In this document: piece after piece, positions 46,185 to 54,626 of the stretch
How the letters are laid out: each line of letters starts with the position of its first letter
Numbering within the stretch: the stretch's first letter is position 1
Assembly: GCA_902769705.1 (NCBI GenBank)
Contig: CACXPX010000005.1
Span: 96,139 to 160,138, forward strand
DNA: 64,000 bases
Direction: 5' to 3'
Origin: an uncultured Prevotellaceae bacterium
Lineage (GTDB): Bacteria > Bacteroidota > Bacteroidia > Bacteroidales > Bacteroidaceae
Position numbers and translations under genes: made by a program
The notes under the pieces: generated by a model
The model's input: the letters and a program-made list of their open reading frames with translations, nothing else
What the model was told of the DNA's origin: nothing
Database searches by the model: none

Positions 46185-46216
46185 CAAAGATACAAAAAAC
46201 TCTCTTCAACGCCAAA
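46185..46216 (-). promoter_or_regulatory. Promoter of the debranching enzyme operon
   Basis: On the minus strand TATCTTTG (46185-46192) lies 20 nt below TTTG (46213-46216), an exact consensus match. It leaves a leader of about 90 nt. The rest of the 275-bp divergent region (46088-46362) holds no other element that I can support. Confidence 0.8.
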
Positions 46217-46307
46217 TCTTAATGCCCTATTTTTCAGAAAAAACACGGATTTTATGTTTTATAATATATTTTTTGGCAAAAAACGCCCTCGTCTAATGAT
46301 TAATTCG

Positions 46308-46315
46308 TATATTTG
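46308..46315 (+). promoter_or_regulatory. -7 box of the Crp/Fnr gene
   Basis: TATATTTG, a TAnnTTTG match 47 nt upstream of the start at 46363. Confidence 0.6.
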
Positions 46316-46362
46316 CATCACATTTGTATTCTTCAAACACTCCTTGTTTCAGAATTAGACAG

Positions 46363-47067
46363 ATGATTGTAAAAAGCAACATAGACACCGCCGAAGTCGC
46401 CAAGCAAATCCTTCAGTTGTGGAATCAGCTGACCGATGAGCAGGCTCAACTGGTTGAGAACTCGCTCTTCATCCGACAGTTCAAGAAGGGCGAACTCATC
46501 CATAGGGGACTTTCCGCCCCCGAGCATATCATGTATCTCATTGAAGGGAAAGTGAAAATCTTCAAAGACGGAGTCGGCGGCCGCAATCAAATCATCAGGG
46601 TCATCAAGCCTACAGAGTTCTTCGGCTTCAGGGCCCACTTCGCAGAAGAAGACTACAAGACGTCTGCTATGTCGTTTGAAACCAGCACCGTTGCCTTCAT
46701 TCCTTCTCACATCATCGATGAATTGATGAACGAGAATCCAAGTGTAAGCCTTTTCTTCGTTCGGCAATTGTCGAAAGAACTGGGGGTGTCCGACGCTCGA
46801 ATTGTCAACCTCACCCAAAAACACATACGCGGGCGATTGGCTGAGGCGCTGTTATATCTGAAAGACACCTATGGACTTGAGGAAGACGGTCACACGCTGA
46901 GCATCTACCTTAGCCGAGAAGACCTCGCCAACCTCTCCAACATGACCACCAGCAATGCCATCCGCACTCTTTCATGTTTCGCCGCCGAAAAACTGATTTC
47001 CATCGATGGCAAGAAAATCAAAATCATCAAGGACGACGAACTACAAAAAATTTCCGCCATCGGATGA
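46363..47067 (+). CDS. Crp/Fnr family transcriptional regulator
   Basis: A 234-residue regulator with an N-terminal cyclic-nucleotide-binding-type beta-roll (about 15-135, IMYLIEGKVKIFKDG) and a C-terminal winged helix (about 155-225, HIRGRLAEALLYLKDTYG and LSREDLANLSNMTTSNAIRTL). No cysteine cluster for an iron-sulphur centre is present, so it is not a classical FNR oxygen sensor. The ATG at 46363 is used because the upstream codons overlap the -7 box. It is divergent from the debranching operon and may control it, but no binding site was identified. Confidence 0.88.
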   Translation: MIVKSNIDTAEVAKQILQLWNQLTDEQAQLVENSLFIRQFKKGELIHRGLSAPEHIMYLIEGKVKIFKDGVGGRNQIIRVIKPTEFFGFRAHFAEEDYKTSAMSFETSTVAFIPSHIIDELMNENPSVSLFFVRQLSKELGVSDARIVNLTQKHIRGRLAEALLYLKDTYGLEEDGHTLSIYLSREDLANLSNMTTSNAIRTLSCFAAEKLISIDGKKIKIIKDDELQKISAIG

Positions 47068-47119
47068 TGCGATAGCGGAAATCAAGAATCTCGTTGAAAT
47101 CAAAACATTAAAATGACGT

Positions 47120-48061
47120 TCACGCAGGAATCAGGAAGTTAATGACTTCTTGTTCCACCGTTACCGTGAATTCGCCAACAGGCGTGTTCATCAGCCTTCC
47201 ATCGATGCCCACCAGAGCATGCTCAGCCTTCAGTACCTCCACTTTCTGAGTGCGATAAGGGTGTACGCTGCGATGATTCAGGAATTTGCCTTTCACAAAC
47301 AGGTAGATGCCCTCAAACAACTGTGTCATCTGTGGATGATAAACCACCGAGACATCCAGCATTCCGTTGTAGGGAACAGCATTCGGCGTCTGACCGTATC
47401 CGGGCGCATTGCCGATACACACCGTCATAATCTTTCGTTCCAGTTCGTCGGTGTTGATTTTCAGGTGCATCTTGTATTCAAGGCGTTGGAAAATCATCAG
47501 CAAGAACGAGAATACGAACGACAACGTGCGCGAGCCGAATATGTGGCGTGTCTGACGGCGGAGATTCATGATGGTCGCAACCAATCCGATGTTAATGCAA
47601 TTCAGAAAATACCTGCGGCAAGCCTCGCCATCCTTATTCGTATAGCGAATGCAACCCAGGTCGATTTTCCTCACCCTCCGTTGCTTCAGCCACTCAATGG
47701 TCTGCTCTATCTCACCCTCCTTGAAATCCCAGAAGTGGGCAAAATCGTTCATCATGCCATTGGGAACGACACCCAAGCAAATCTCATCACGCTTTTGCTT
47801 GTCAATCTGCATCAGGCAGTTCACGGCATCGTTCAACGCCGAGTCGCCACCAACAATCACAATCGTCTTATAGCCGTTGCTGATGAGCATCTTCACCAAT
47901 CTGTCCACACTTCCAGAACTCTCGCTCTGAACAAAGTCATAATCGATGCCTTTCGACTTCAAGCACCGCTCCACTTTCTCCCATCGCTTTCCGGGAGAAC
48001 TCAGGAATCCCGACTTCGGGCAATACAGTATGCCCCACTTATTCTGTTCGTTGTCCATCAT
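47120..48061 (-). CDS. Diacylglycerol-kinase-family lipid kinase
   Basis: A 313-residue protein of the DagK/YegS family. The nucleotide-binding motif reads VGGDSALNDAVN where most family members have GGDGTxxE. The second motif is GVVPNGMMNDFAHFW in place of GTxNDxA. These changes resemble a distinct Bacteroidetes subgroup and may change the substrate or activity. The rest of the fold, including MTVCIGNAPGYGQTPNA, is normal. The start is 3 nt after the miaA stop, so it is co-transcribed with miaA and the TPR-AraC gene. Confidence 0.82.
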   Translation of the reverse strand: MMDNEQNKWGILYCPKSGFLSSPGKRWEKVERCLKSKGIDYDFVQSESSGSVDRLVKMLISNGYKTIVIVGGDSALNDAVNCLMQIDKQKRDEICLGVVPNGMMNDFAHFWDFKEGEIEQTIEWLKQRRVRKIDLGCIRYTNKDGEACRRYFLNCINIGLVATIMNLRRQTRHIFGSRTLSFVFSFLLMIFQRLEYKMHLKINTDELERKIMTVCIGNAPGYGQTPNAVPYNGMLDVSVVYHPQMTQLFEGIYLFVKGKFLNHRSVHPYRTQKVEVLKAEHALVGIDGRLMNTPVGEFTVTVEQEVINFLIPA

Positions 48062-48064
48062 GTT

Positions 48065-49015
48065 CTAATTCTTTCGTTCTAATTCCAATATTGCTGCCAC
48101 TTTTTCATCCATCGGCAACATGGCGTCAATCCAATGAATGGTGAACCCGCGCCGTTCCATCCCCCGAAACCACGTCATCTGCCGCTTGGCAAACTGATGG
48201 ATGGCAATCTCAAGGCCTCGGAACATCTCTTCGTAGGTAATGCGCCCGATGGCATATTCTGTTACATATTTATATTCCAACCCATAGTAAATCAAGTCGT
48301 CAGCAGCTATACCCCTGCTGAGCAATCCTCTTACTTCGTCAATCATACCTTCCTCCAGACGGGCTTTCAGGCGGTTTGTAATCTTGCGTCTGCGTTCTTC
48401 GCGGTCGATGTTCACCCCAACCACAACCGACGCAATGGGAGGAAATTCGCGTTTAGGGAGCGGATGCTCCAGATTATAGGTTTCAATCTCAATGGCTCGG
48501 ATGGCACGCTGGGCGGTATCCACATCTGTCTGATTGTGCATGTTCGACCCCGTCTTCGCTTTCAAGTCTTTCAGCATCAGGGTGAGTTCGTCGAGCGACT
48601 TTCCTTCCAAACGGTCGCGCAACGCCTGATTCTGCGGAACGGGCGACAACTGATATCCTTTCAGAACCGACTCGATATACAACCCTGTTCCGCCACATAG
48701 TATCGGCTGCGCACCTCTCTCCACGATACCGCGATAAGCTGTCAGGAAATCCTGCTGATATTGGAACAAGTTGTATTTCGTGCCTGGTTCGCAGATGTCA
48801 ATCAAGTGATAAGGCACGTTGTAGCCGTCCACCCGATAGTCAGCCAAGTCTTTGCCGGTTCCGATGTCCATCCCACGATACACCTGACGCGAGTCGGCAC
48901 TCAAAATCTCAGCCTCACGTCCCTGCTGATGGAGCGCATAAGCCAATGCAGCTGCCAACGAGGTTTTGCCGCTGGCTGTAGGTCCAAGTATGGTTATCAT
49001 TCGTCCGTTATGCAT
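48065..49015 (-). CDS. miaA: tRNA dimethylallyltransferase
   Basis: A 316-residue enzyme that adds the dimethylallyl group to A37 of tRNAs reading UNN codons. The P-loop GPTASGKTSLA begins about residue 11, SADSRQVYRGMDIGTGK is the family signature, and GGTGLYIESVL and RQMTWFRGM follow. A later ATG (MITILGPTASGK) is possible; the ATG at 49015 is kept. It lies 16 nt after the TPR-AraC gene. Confidence 0.95.
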   Translation of the reverse strand: MHNGRMITILGPTASGKTSLAAALAYALHQQGREAEILSADSRQVYRGMDIGTGKDLADYRVDGYNVPYHLIDICEPGTKYNLFQYQQDFLTAYRGIVERGAQPILCGGTGLYIESVLKGYQLSPVPQNQALRDRLEGKSLDELTLMLKDLKAKTGSNMHNQTDVDTAQRAIRAIEIETYNLEHPLPKREFPPIASVVVGVNIDREERRRKITNRLKARLEEGMIDEVRGLLSRGIAADDLIYYGLEYKYVTEYAIGRITYEEMFRGLEIAIHQFAKRQMTWFRGMERRGFTIHWIDAMLPMDEKVAAILELERKN

Positions 49016-49031
49016 GAGCCTTTGTCTTTAT

Positions 49032-50744
49032 TCATTCTTCCTCTTCTTCCAGCAAGCGCCCGTTGAGATAGTCAGAGGGGGTGATACCAAACACACGCTT
49101 GAACACATGCGTGAAGTTCGAACTCTCGTCATACCCGCATTTCATCGCAATCTCATTGATGTTCAGTTCGGGATGGTTGTCGAGCAGGTAACGGGCTTTC
49201 TTCATTCGCATGTTCTGAATGAACAACTGAGGCGAGATTCCCGTCACAGCCGAGAGACGGCGGCGAAACTGTGAAGCGCTCATATTCATCTCCGAGGCCA
49301 CCGTGTCAACGTCAAACTTACCCATCTCCACTTGTCGTTCAACCACTTGTGTGGTCTTTTCCAAGAAGGCGCGCTCGGCAGGATTGAGCGAGTCCTCTTC
49401 TTCAGTTCCATCTTGCGAGCGGGTGGCCATCGCATTCGAATAGCGGTTGCGCATCTGCTCGTATTTCGCATTCAGCACACCCAAATCTTCCTGCAACTCA
49501 TCATATCGGCTCATCTGCTGGCGATTGCGCCTGCGAGCAGCCAAAGCCGCCCAAGCCACAGCTCCGAGCACCAAAAGCAACAACGCACCCCCTATGAGCA
49601 GCGTGAGACGCAAGAACCGTTCGCTCTGCAACGTTTTCTCCTGTAACAGGTCGTTGCCGTATTCGGCATTATATTTGCTCAGTTGCGTGGTGGTCTCCAG
49701 ATTGTAGAGCGAATCTTTCAGTTCGATGAGGCGCTCGTGATGCTGCATGGCCTCAACAGGAAAACTAAACTTCAGCGCCTCATAGAGTCCTTCTTGCGAA
49801 TGAATCTCGTTGTAAAGGTCGCCCAGTTGCTGGAAAATCCCCACTCCTTCCCTGAAGTATTCTGCAGCCTCGTCTTCCTCACCATCATGTAGTTTCACCT
49901 TTCCCATCAGGTTGCAACTGATGCCTAACGACAGCATGTTCTTGTTTTCCCGCAACACAGGCATCGCCTTCTCAAGAGCCTCTACAGCCTTGTCAAACTC
50001 ATTCAAGCCGATATAAGCCGACGCCATCTGCGAGAGCCTCACGGCAGCTTTCTCCTCCCTTCCCAGCTGCTGCTCTTTTTCGTAAGCCTGGCGGGCATAG
50101 TCAAGCGCTTTCTTATGGTTGTTCATGCTGCCATAAATCTCCGACGCCATACCCAACAACACAGCCATACGCTGCGGTTCGTCTACCGTTTGGTTCACCT
50201 CAATGGCTTTCAGGATATATTTCTCCGCTTCCTCCGGTTGCTTGGCGGCCAGATAAATGCCTGCTATCGTGTTCAAAGAAGAGCTCTCACGACCGCGATC
50301 ACCCGACTTCTTGTCAATCTCGTAACATGCTTTTACATACTTCGCAGCATTCACGTAGTCGGACAAACGGAAGCATGTGGTGCCCAGCAGTGAAAGGCAA
50401 TCGCTCTGCGTCATCAAGTCGCCCTTCTTTTGCAAAAGCGCTATGGCCTTCTTACCATACTCAAGCGCACGGGTATATTGCTGCCGACTATACCAATATT
50501 CGCCTGCCCAATACCACACGAGCATCGTCAACGAATCTTCAGACGCACCAGCGGAAAATGTCAGCGCCTCGTCAGTCACCCCCTCCTGCAGCAAAGCCTT
50601 CATGAAAGCGTTGGCAGCTTCCACACGCTCCTTCCCTTCCATTTGCTCAAAACGACCGAGCAACTGTTCTGCCTCGGAAATCGGAGCAGCCAGCAGCGAA
50701 AGCTTCAAAGCGAATACTGCAAAGAGAATGAGGAGTCGTTTCAT
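49032..50744 (-). CDS. Membrane TPR regulator with C-terminal AraC DNA-binding domain
   Basis: A 570-residue protein. The ATG at 50744 (MKRLLILFAVFALKLSLLAA) starts a signal peptide; the upstream codons are rejected since they cross the probable promoter at 50780. Residues about 40-370 form TPR repeats (KALDYARQAYEKE, KAVEALEKAMPVL). A membrane helix at about 380-400 (LLLVLGAVAWAALAARRR) is followed by a coiled coil and a C-terminal AraC-type domain (about 470-560, two HTHs, KCGYDESSNFTHVFKRVFG). The topology places the sensor in the periplasm and the DNA-binding part in the cytosol. The signal and target are unknown; the next genes are miaA and the lipid kinase. Confidence 0.88.
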   Translation of the reverse strand: MKRLLILFAVFALKLSLLAAPISEAEQLLGRFEQMEGKERVEAANAFMKALLQEGVTDEALTFSAGASEDSLTMLVWYWAGEYWYSRQQYTRALEYGKKAIALLQKKGDLMTQSDCLSLLGTTCFRLSDYVNAAKYVKACYEIDKKSGDRGRESSSLNTIAGIYLAAKQPEEAEKYILKAIEVNQTVDEPQRMAVLLGMASEIYGSMNNHKKALDYARQAYEKEQQLGREEKAAVRLSQMASAYIGLNEFDKAVEALEKAMPVLRENKNMLSLGISCNLMGKVKLHDGEEDEAAEYFREGVGIFQQLGDLYNEIHSQEGLYEALKFSFPVEAMQHHERLIELKDSLYNLETTTQLSKYNAEYGNDLLQEKTLQSERFLRLTLLIGGALLLLVLGAVAWAALAARRRNRQQMSRYDELQEDLGVLNAKYEQMRNRYSNAMATRSQDGTEEEDSLNPAERAFLEKTTQVVERQVEMGKFDVDTVASEMNMSASQFRRRLSAVTGISPQLFIQNMRMKKARYLLDNHPELNINEIAMKCGYDESSNFTHVFKRVFGITPSDYLNGRLLEEEEE

Positions 50745-50779
50745 TTCTATATCGTGTTGTTTAGGGTGATTACCGAGTG

Positions 50780-50787
50780 CAAAAATA
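50780..50787 (-). promoter_or_regulatory. -7 box of the TPR-AraC operon
   Basis: On the minus strand TATTTTTG fits TAnnTTTG, 36 nt upstream of the start. TTTG at 50811-50814 is 23 nt away, slightly beyond the consensus spacing. Confidence 0.6.
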
Positions 50788-50814
50788 ATACATTTTTCCG
50801 ACATTGCGCACAAA

Positions 50815-51100
50815 TGTAGTAGTTTTTTTAGGAGTTCAGGTGTGTCTCGATTCGTCAACAATTCCTTTTATATATATAAGTTGACATAAGGTCCTAGCTC
50901 TGACGCTTTGGCGTCAATCATCAAAAGAAGACAACTAAAGTCGACTCTAATATCATTCCCTCCCCATTTCCAGCATCCAATAAAAAGTATGAAAAAATGT
51001 GACAAATTCTTGTCGACTTTTCTGTGCAATCTAGAAAAGAAATGTGTAAAGAATCTTTACTACTGTCCTTTTCCGCCCTCACTTCGAGTCAACAGTTTTG
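50815..51100. other. Intergenic sequence before array D
   Basis: About 285 bp without a convincing gene. A plus-strand frame of 69 codons (50908-51117) runs into the repeat array and has no promoter or plausible product. CTGACGC-TTTG-GCGTCA-type pairing (around 50898-50915) forms a small hairpin. Confidence 0.4.
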
Positions 51101-51205
51101 TCATTTGTGGCTTTTGAGGTTGTCATTTGTGGCCTTTGACCTTGTCATTTGCGGCATCTGAGCCGCTCATTTGCCACAAGTGAGAGGCTCAAAGCATAGC
51201 TTTGA
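51101..51205. repeat. 22-bp dyad repeat array D (five units, cleanest copy)
   Basis: TCA occurs at exactly 51101, 51123, 51145, 51167 and 51189, and TGA at exactly 51115, 51137, 51159, 51181 and 51203. Thus all five units obey TCA-N11-TGA at a strict 22-bp period. Units 1-3 read TCATTTGTGGCTTTTGA, TCATTTGTGGCCTTTGA and TCATTTGCGGCATCTGA. Unit 4 is the same motif inverted (TCATTTGCCACAAGTGA). Unit 5, TCAAAGCATAGCTTTGA, is a perfect palindrome apart from its centre. The period is not a multiple of three and no ORF uses it. Confidence 0.92.
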
Positions 51206-51427
51206 CAAAATGAAAAGATGTAAAGAAAACGGAAGTCGTTGATAGTCAAAGGCTTCCGAAATGAACGATTTTTGGCCGTTTTCACACCAAAACCTTTCCC
51301 ACTTCAGAAAATAGCCTGTTTTTAAGGGTCAAAATTCAGAATTTTCTTGACAATTCGGAATAAAGTAAAGATGGTTACAAATGGTTGTCAACAGATCTTA
51401 ATGAGGGAGTTTGAGGGTGAGAGAATG
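51206..51427. other. Intergenic sequence between array D and umuC
   Basis: No gene, promoter or terminator that I can support; the 3' side of the umu operon lies here without an obvious intrinsic terminator. Confidence 0.4.
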
Positions 51428-52723
51428 CTACTTCAGCGTAATGATATCGCTCCACCGCGTGGTAGGATTCTTGCTTTTGAATTCTTGCTTCATGGCGCTA
51501 GCAAACACAGGCGCTTTGCCTTTCCCGCCCTTCGGGGTGTACTGCTGTGAGCCAATCACAACCGTTTCGGAGCCGTTGATTTTGTTGATGCGGTCGATAG
51601 CGGCATCAAGACGCTTAAGTTTCTGAATCTGCTCGGCGTCGATGTCAAAGAAGTCTTGCTGGATGGGCGAATTGGGGGCGATACCCATAACAACTACGCC
51701 CGCCTTCTTGTATTGGAAACCGGGCTTGAAGATGGTGCGCAGCACATCGGTGGCTGCACGCACGATGATGGTTGTAGAGTTGGAGGGCGTGAGCAGGCGT
51801 GTTTCTTGGAAGTTCCAATATTGCGCCAAGTCTTCCCGAAACACATTGGTATTGACAAACACGCCCACGATGGTGGCAACGGTGTCCTGACGGCGCAGCT
51901 TTTCGGCACACCGCGAAGCATAGTTGGCCACATGAGTGCGCAAGGTTTCGAAGTCGCTCACCATACCGTTGAAGCTGCGGCTGGTGCAGATGCTCTTTTT
52001 CTTGGCCAGTTCCTCGTTAGGCACGCAGTCTTCTCCATTGAGTTCCTGCCACGTGCGCACAATGTTGATGTTATTGAACACCTGCCGCACCCAATCTTTG
52101 TGGTGGGAAGCAAAATCGTATGCCGTCGCACACCCCAACGCTTGAAGGCGTGCTGCATAGCGGCGTCCGATGCCCCATACATCTTCAACGCTCAGCCATT
52201 TTAGGGCAGCCACACGCTTCTCATCGGTATCGATGATGCAGCAATGACGGTAGGCAGGGTATTTCTTGGCGAGCCGTGCGGCTGTCTTGGCAAGTGTCTT
52301 GTTGGGTGCCAAACCAATACTCACAGGCATTCCCACCCATTTCTTGATGCGCTTATAGAGATTTTCGCCCCATGTTTGAAGGTCAACATTCTCCATCCCG
52401 TCAAGATAAACGAAACACTCATCGATGGAGTATCTGAAGTAGGCGGGCGCTTCCTGGCTGATGATGCTCACCACGCGCCCCGTGAGGTCGCCATAGAGTT
52501 CGTAGTTGCTGCTGAAGACTGCTATCTTTTCATTGGGAAATTGCTGGGCGAGCTGGAAATAGGGCGTTCCCTCCTTGATCCCCAGTGCCTTAGCTTCGCT
52601 GCTACGCGCCACCACACAGCCGTCATTGTTCGACAGCACCACAACAGGCCTGCCTTCCAAGTCTGGACGAAACACGCGCTCGCACGACACGTAACAATTG
52701 TCACAATCTATGATTCCGTACAT
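51428..52723 (-). CDS. umuC: Y-family DNA polymerase, UmuC subunit of Pol V type
   Basis: A 431-residue error-prone polymerase for translesion synthesis. The start [19 protein letters not shown] has the first catalytic Asp and the steric-gate region, and [13 protein letters not shown] carries the second acidic pair. [14 protein letters not shown] is the thumb helix-hairpin-helix, and the C-terminal little-finger region ends with the family's Bacteroidetes form. It lies 21 nt after umuD. Confidence 0.93.
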   Translation of the reverse strand: MYGIIDCDNCYVSCERVFRPDLEGRPVVVLSNNDGCVVARSSEAKALGIKEGTPYFQLAQQFPNEKIAVFSSNYELYGDLTGRVVSIISQEAPAYFRYSIDECFVYLDGMENVDLQTWGENLYKRIKKWVGMPVSIGLAPNKTLAKTAARLAKKYPAYRHCCIIDTDEKRVAALKWLSVEDVWGIGRRYAARLQALGCATAYDFASHHKDWVRQVFNNINIVRTWQELNGEDCVPNEELAKKKSICTSRSFNGMVSDFETLRTHVANYASRCAEKLRRQDTVATIVGVFVNTNVFREDLAQYWNFQETRLLTPSNSTTIIVRAATDVLRTIFKPGFQYKKAGVVVMGIAPNSPIQQDFFDIDAEQIQKLKRLDAAIDRINKINGSETVVIGSQQYTPKGGKGKAPVFASAMKQEFKSKNPTTRWSDIITLK

Positions 52724-52744
52724 TTTCGGCCTCGCTAAATCTCT

Positions 52745-53170
52745 TTATTTCCACTTCTTGATAGTGTAAATCACGACACCCCACACTTGGAATCCCGAGT
52801 CCCAATCGATGCGGATGGGTTTGAAGGCATCGTTGTCGGGACGCAGTTCGATGTAGCCATCGTTTTTGTGCGTCAAGTCAAGGTATTTCACGGTAAAGCC
52901 GTCTTTGGTATACGCTACTACCACATCACCATCTTCGGCTTCTATAGCTCTGTCGATGACGGCAATATCGCCAGCGCTGATGCCCGAGTTTATCATTGAG
53001 TCACCCTCCACCTCACCAAAGAAAGTGGCCTCAGGATGGCGGATAAGGTCGCGATTGAAGTCAAGGCTATCGTTCAGATAGTCTTCTGCAGGGCTTGGAA
53101 ATCCCGCTCTAATAGATGAGGCAAACTGCAAGCGCAGCTTTGTTTCGAATTCTCCTTTTATCAGTTTCAT
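52745..53170 (-). CDS. umuD: UmuD-like S24 self-cleaving protein
   Basis: A 141-residue UmuD/LexA-type protein. The ATG at 53170 (MKLIKGEFETKLRLQ) gives the normal length; the longer frame runs into the esterase gene and is rejected. The Ser-Lys dyad is S58 (EGDSMINSG) and K95 (DGFTVKYLDL). The cleavage site is A22-G23 in RAGFPSP. RecA-stimulated cleavage would yield UmuD', which joins UmuC to form Pol V. It begins 8 nt after the esterase stop and precedes umuC by 21 nt. Confidence 0.93.
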   Translation of the reverse strand: MKLIKGEFETKLRLQFASSIRAGFPSPAEDYLNDSLDFNRDLIRHPEATFFGEVEGDSMINSGISAGDIAVIDRAIEAEDGDVVVAYTKDGFTVKYLDLTHKNDGYIELRPDNDAFKPIRIDWDSGFQVWGVVIYTIKKWK

Positions 53171-53178
53171 AGCCTTTT

Positions 53179-54507
53179 TTACTTTTTCACTTTTTCCTTC
53201 AGCCACTCCATCTGGCGATAATTGGTTTCCTCCGACGTCCAATGCTCGTTGATGGGCGTGATGAGCGACTCTTTTGGCGCTGTGATGAGATTCCAAACGA
53301 TGTAACTCGTTGTGGGCGGACATACGTTGTCGTTATATCCCCACGTGAGGAAAACGGGGCATGTGATGCGACGGGCGAAGTTCACCACGTCGTAATAGGC
53401 CAGAGTGTTCACCTTTTCGGGCGTAAGCATGTTGTTCAATCGGTTGAAGTGGGGATATCCACCAGCACGGTTGTCAAGATAGCCGGCCATATCTGCGAGT
53501 GCGGGATGGTTGGCCACGCAAGCCGTCACACGAGTGTCGAGGGCTGCCGTAATGAGCGAAAGGGCTCCACCTTGACTTCCACCCTGCACGAAGACGTTTT
53601 GCCCGTCCCAATCGTCGAGCGACGTCAGATAGTCCAAGGCTCGCACGCAAGCGACATAGACATGCTTCATATAATAGTTGTCGCGGTCATCAATTCCGTT
53701 CTGCAGATAACCGTTTTCGGCATCAAAGGCCGACGAAATTTCCTTGAACTGCTCGTCAGTCATCTCGGGATGGAGCCCATGTATTTCCATTTCCAAGCGA
53801 ATGAAGCCGTTGCGTGCATAATAGGTGTTGCGCATAGGCTCCTTGATGGTCTTGATGCCGGCGCCAGGAGGGCAAAGCACGATAGGATAACGCCCCGCCT
53901 TTTTCGGCTTTGTAAGGTAGGCGTAGACAGCGTGCCGACGGTCGGTTTGAAGTTTAAGGAGGAAACAGTCGAATTCGTTTGTAGTATACTTCTCCACCTT
54001 TTCACATTTCACGACCATCTGCTCGCTTTTCACAGCCTTGCGCGCCTCCTCTATGTTAGATTTCCAGAAGGTGTCGAAATCGGCAGGATTCTTCGTGTAT
54101 GGCTTCAGAAGTTCTGGAGAGAATCCCACCTTCACATGATGTTGGTAGGATTTGCCGTTCTTCTCCGCGGTGAGCTTCATGTCTAAGAATCCCGGCTGTT
54201 TCATTGTCCCCATATCGATGACCGCCCTACCCTTCTTCAGTTGCACCTTTCCGCGCGATGTAGAAGGCATCATGTCGGGCCCTATTTCGTATGCCACCTC
54301 AACATCTTGTGGCACACCATAGAGACAGAAACTGACTTCCACCTTTGCTTTCTCGCCAACGTGATAGAGCCAGTCAGCATGGTCAGGAATCGTCAGCCAC
54401 AGGTGATCGGAGCGATAAGGATAGTTTTCTGAATGAGCAACGAGTGTGAAGTGAAGGGTGAATAAAGTGAGCACCACACTCAATATGGTTTTGTTGAAGG
54501 CTTTCAT
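53179..54507 (-). CDS. Secreted acetylxylan-esterase/CE7-like hydrolase
   Basis: A 442-residue alpha/beta hydrolase with a signal peptide (VVLTLFTLHFTLVAHS). The nucleophile elbow is FVQGGSQGGAL (Ser in GGSQGG), the Asp is in LTWGYNDNVCPP and the His in TPINEHW. These positions fit the CE7 acetylxylan esterase/cephalosporin deacetylase family. An N-terminal domain of about 110 residues precedes the hydrolase fold. The gene heads the umuD-umuC transcription unit with an 8-nt gap, an unexpected partner for SOS mutagenesis genes. The natural substrate is unknown. Confidence 0.85.
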   Translation of the reverse strand: MKAFNKTILSVVLTLFTLHFTLVAHSENYPYRSDHLWLTIPDHADWLYHVGEKAKVEVSFCLYGVPQDVEVAYEIGPDMMPSTSRGKVQLKKGRAVIDMGTMKQPGFLDMKLTAEKNGKSYQHHVKVGFSPELLKPYTKNPADFDTFWKSNIEEARKAVKSEQMVVKCEKVEKYTTNEFDCFLLKLQTDRRHAVYAYLTKPKKAGRYPIVLCPPGAGIKTIKEPMRNTYYARNGFIRLEMEIHGLHPEMTDEQFKEISSAFDAENGYLQNGIDDRDNYYMKHVYVACVRALDYLTSLDDWDGQNVFVQGGSQGGALSLITAALDTRVTACVANHPALADMAGYLDNRAGGYPHFNRLNNMLTPEKVNTLAYYDVVNFARRITCPVFLTWGYNDNVCPPTTSYIVWNLITAPKESLITPINEHWTSEETNYRQMEWLKEKVKK

Positions 54508-54536
54508 TTCATTGTTACGGTTAGGTTAAGATATGA

Positions 54537-54544
54537 CAAAAATA
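54537..54544 (-). promoter_or_regulatory. -7 box of the esterase-umuDC operon
   Basis: On the minus strand TATTTTTG (TAnnTTTG), 30 nt upstream of the start at 54507. A clean -33 is missing. Confidence 0.5.
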
Positions 54545-54556
54545 GCGGTACAGTGG

Positions 54557-54600
54557 GGAAAAAAAGAGCCACACGGCAACTATACCGTATGGCTCTCAAT
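54557..54600 (-). terminator. Terminator of gapA
   Basis: AGAGCC-A...ACGG pairs with CCGT...T-GGCTCT (54565-54576, 54585-54596) with one mismatch, and the minus strand continues into a run of T. Confidence 0.85.
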
Positions 54601-54626
54601 CTCTTCAAGAGTTGAATAAGCGGGGC

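Noticed and set aside
50908-51117. 69-codon ORF upstream of array D
   Set aside because: No promoter, composition unlike protein, and it ends inside the repeat array.
51101-51205. 22-bp arrays as CRISPR
   Set aside because: Units are not identical, there are no separate unique spacers, only five units are present and no cas genes are near.
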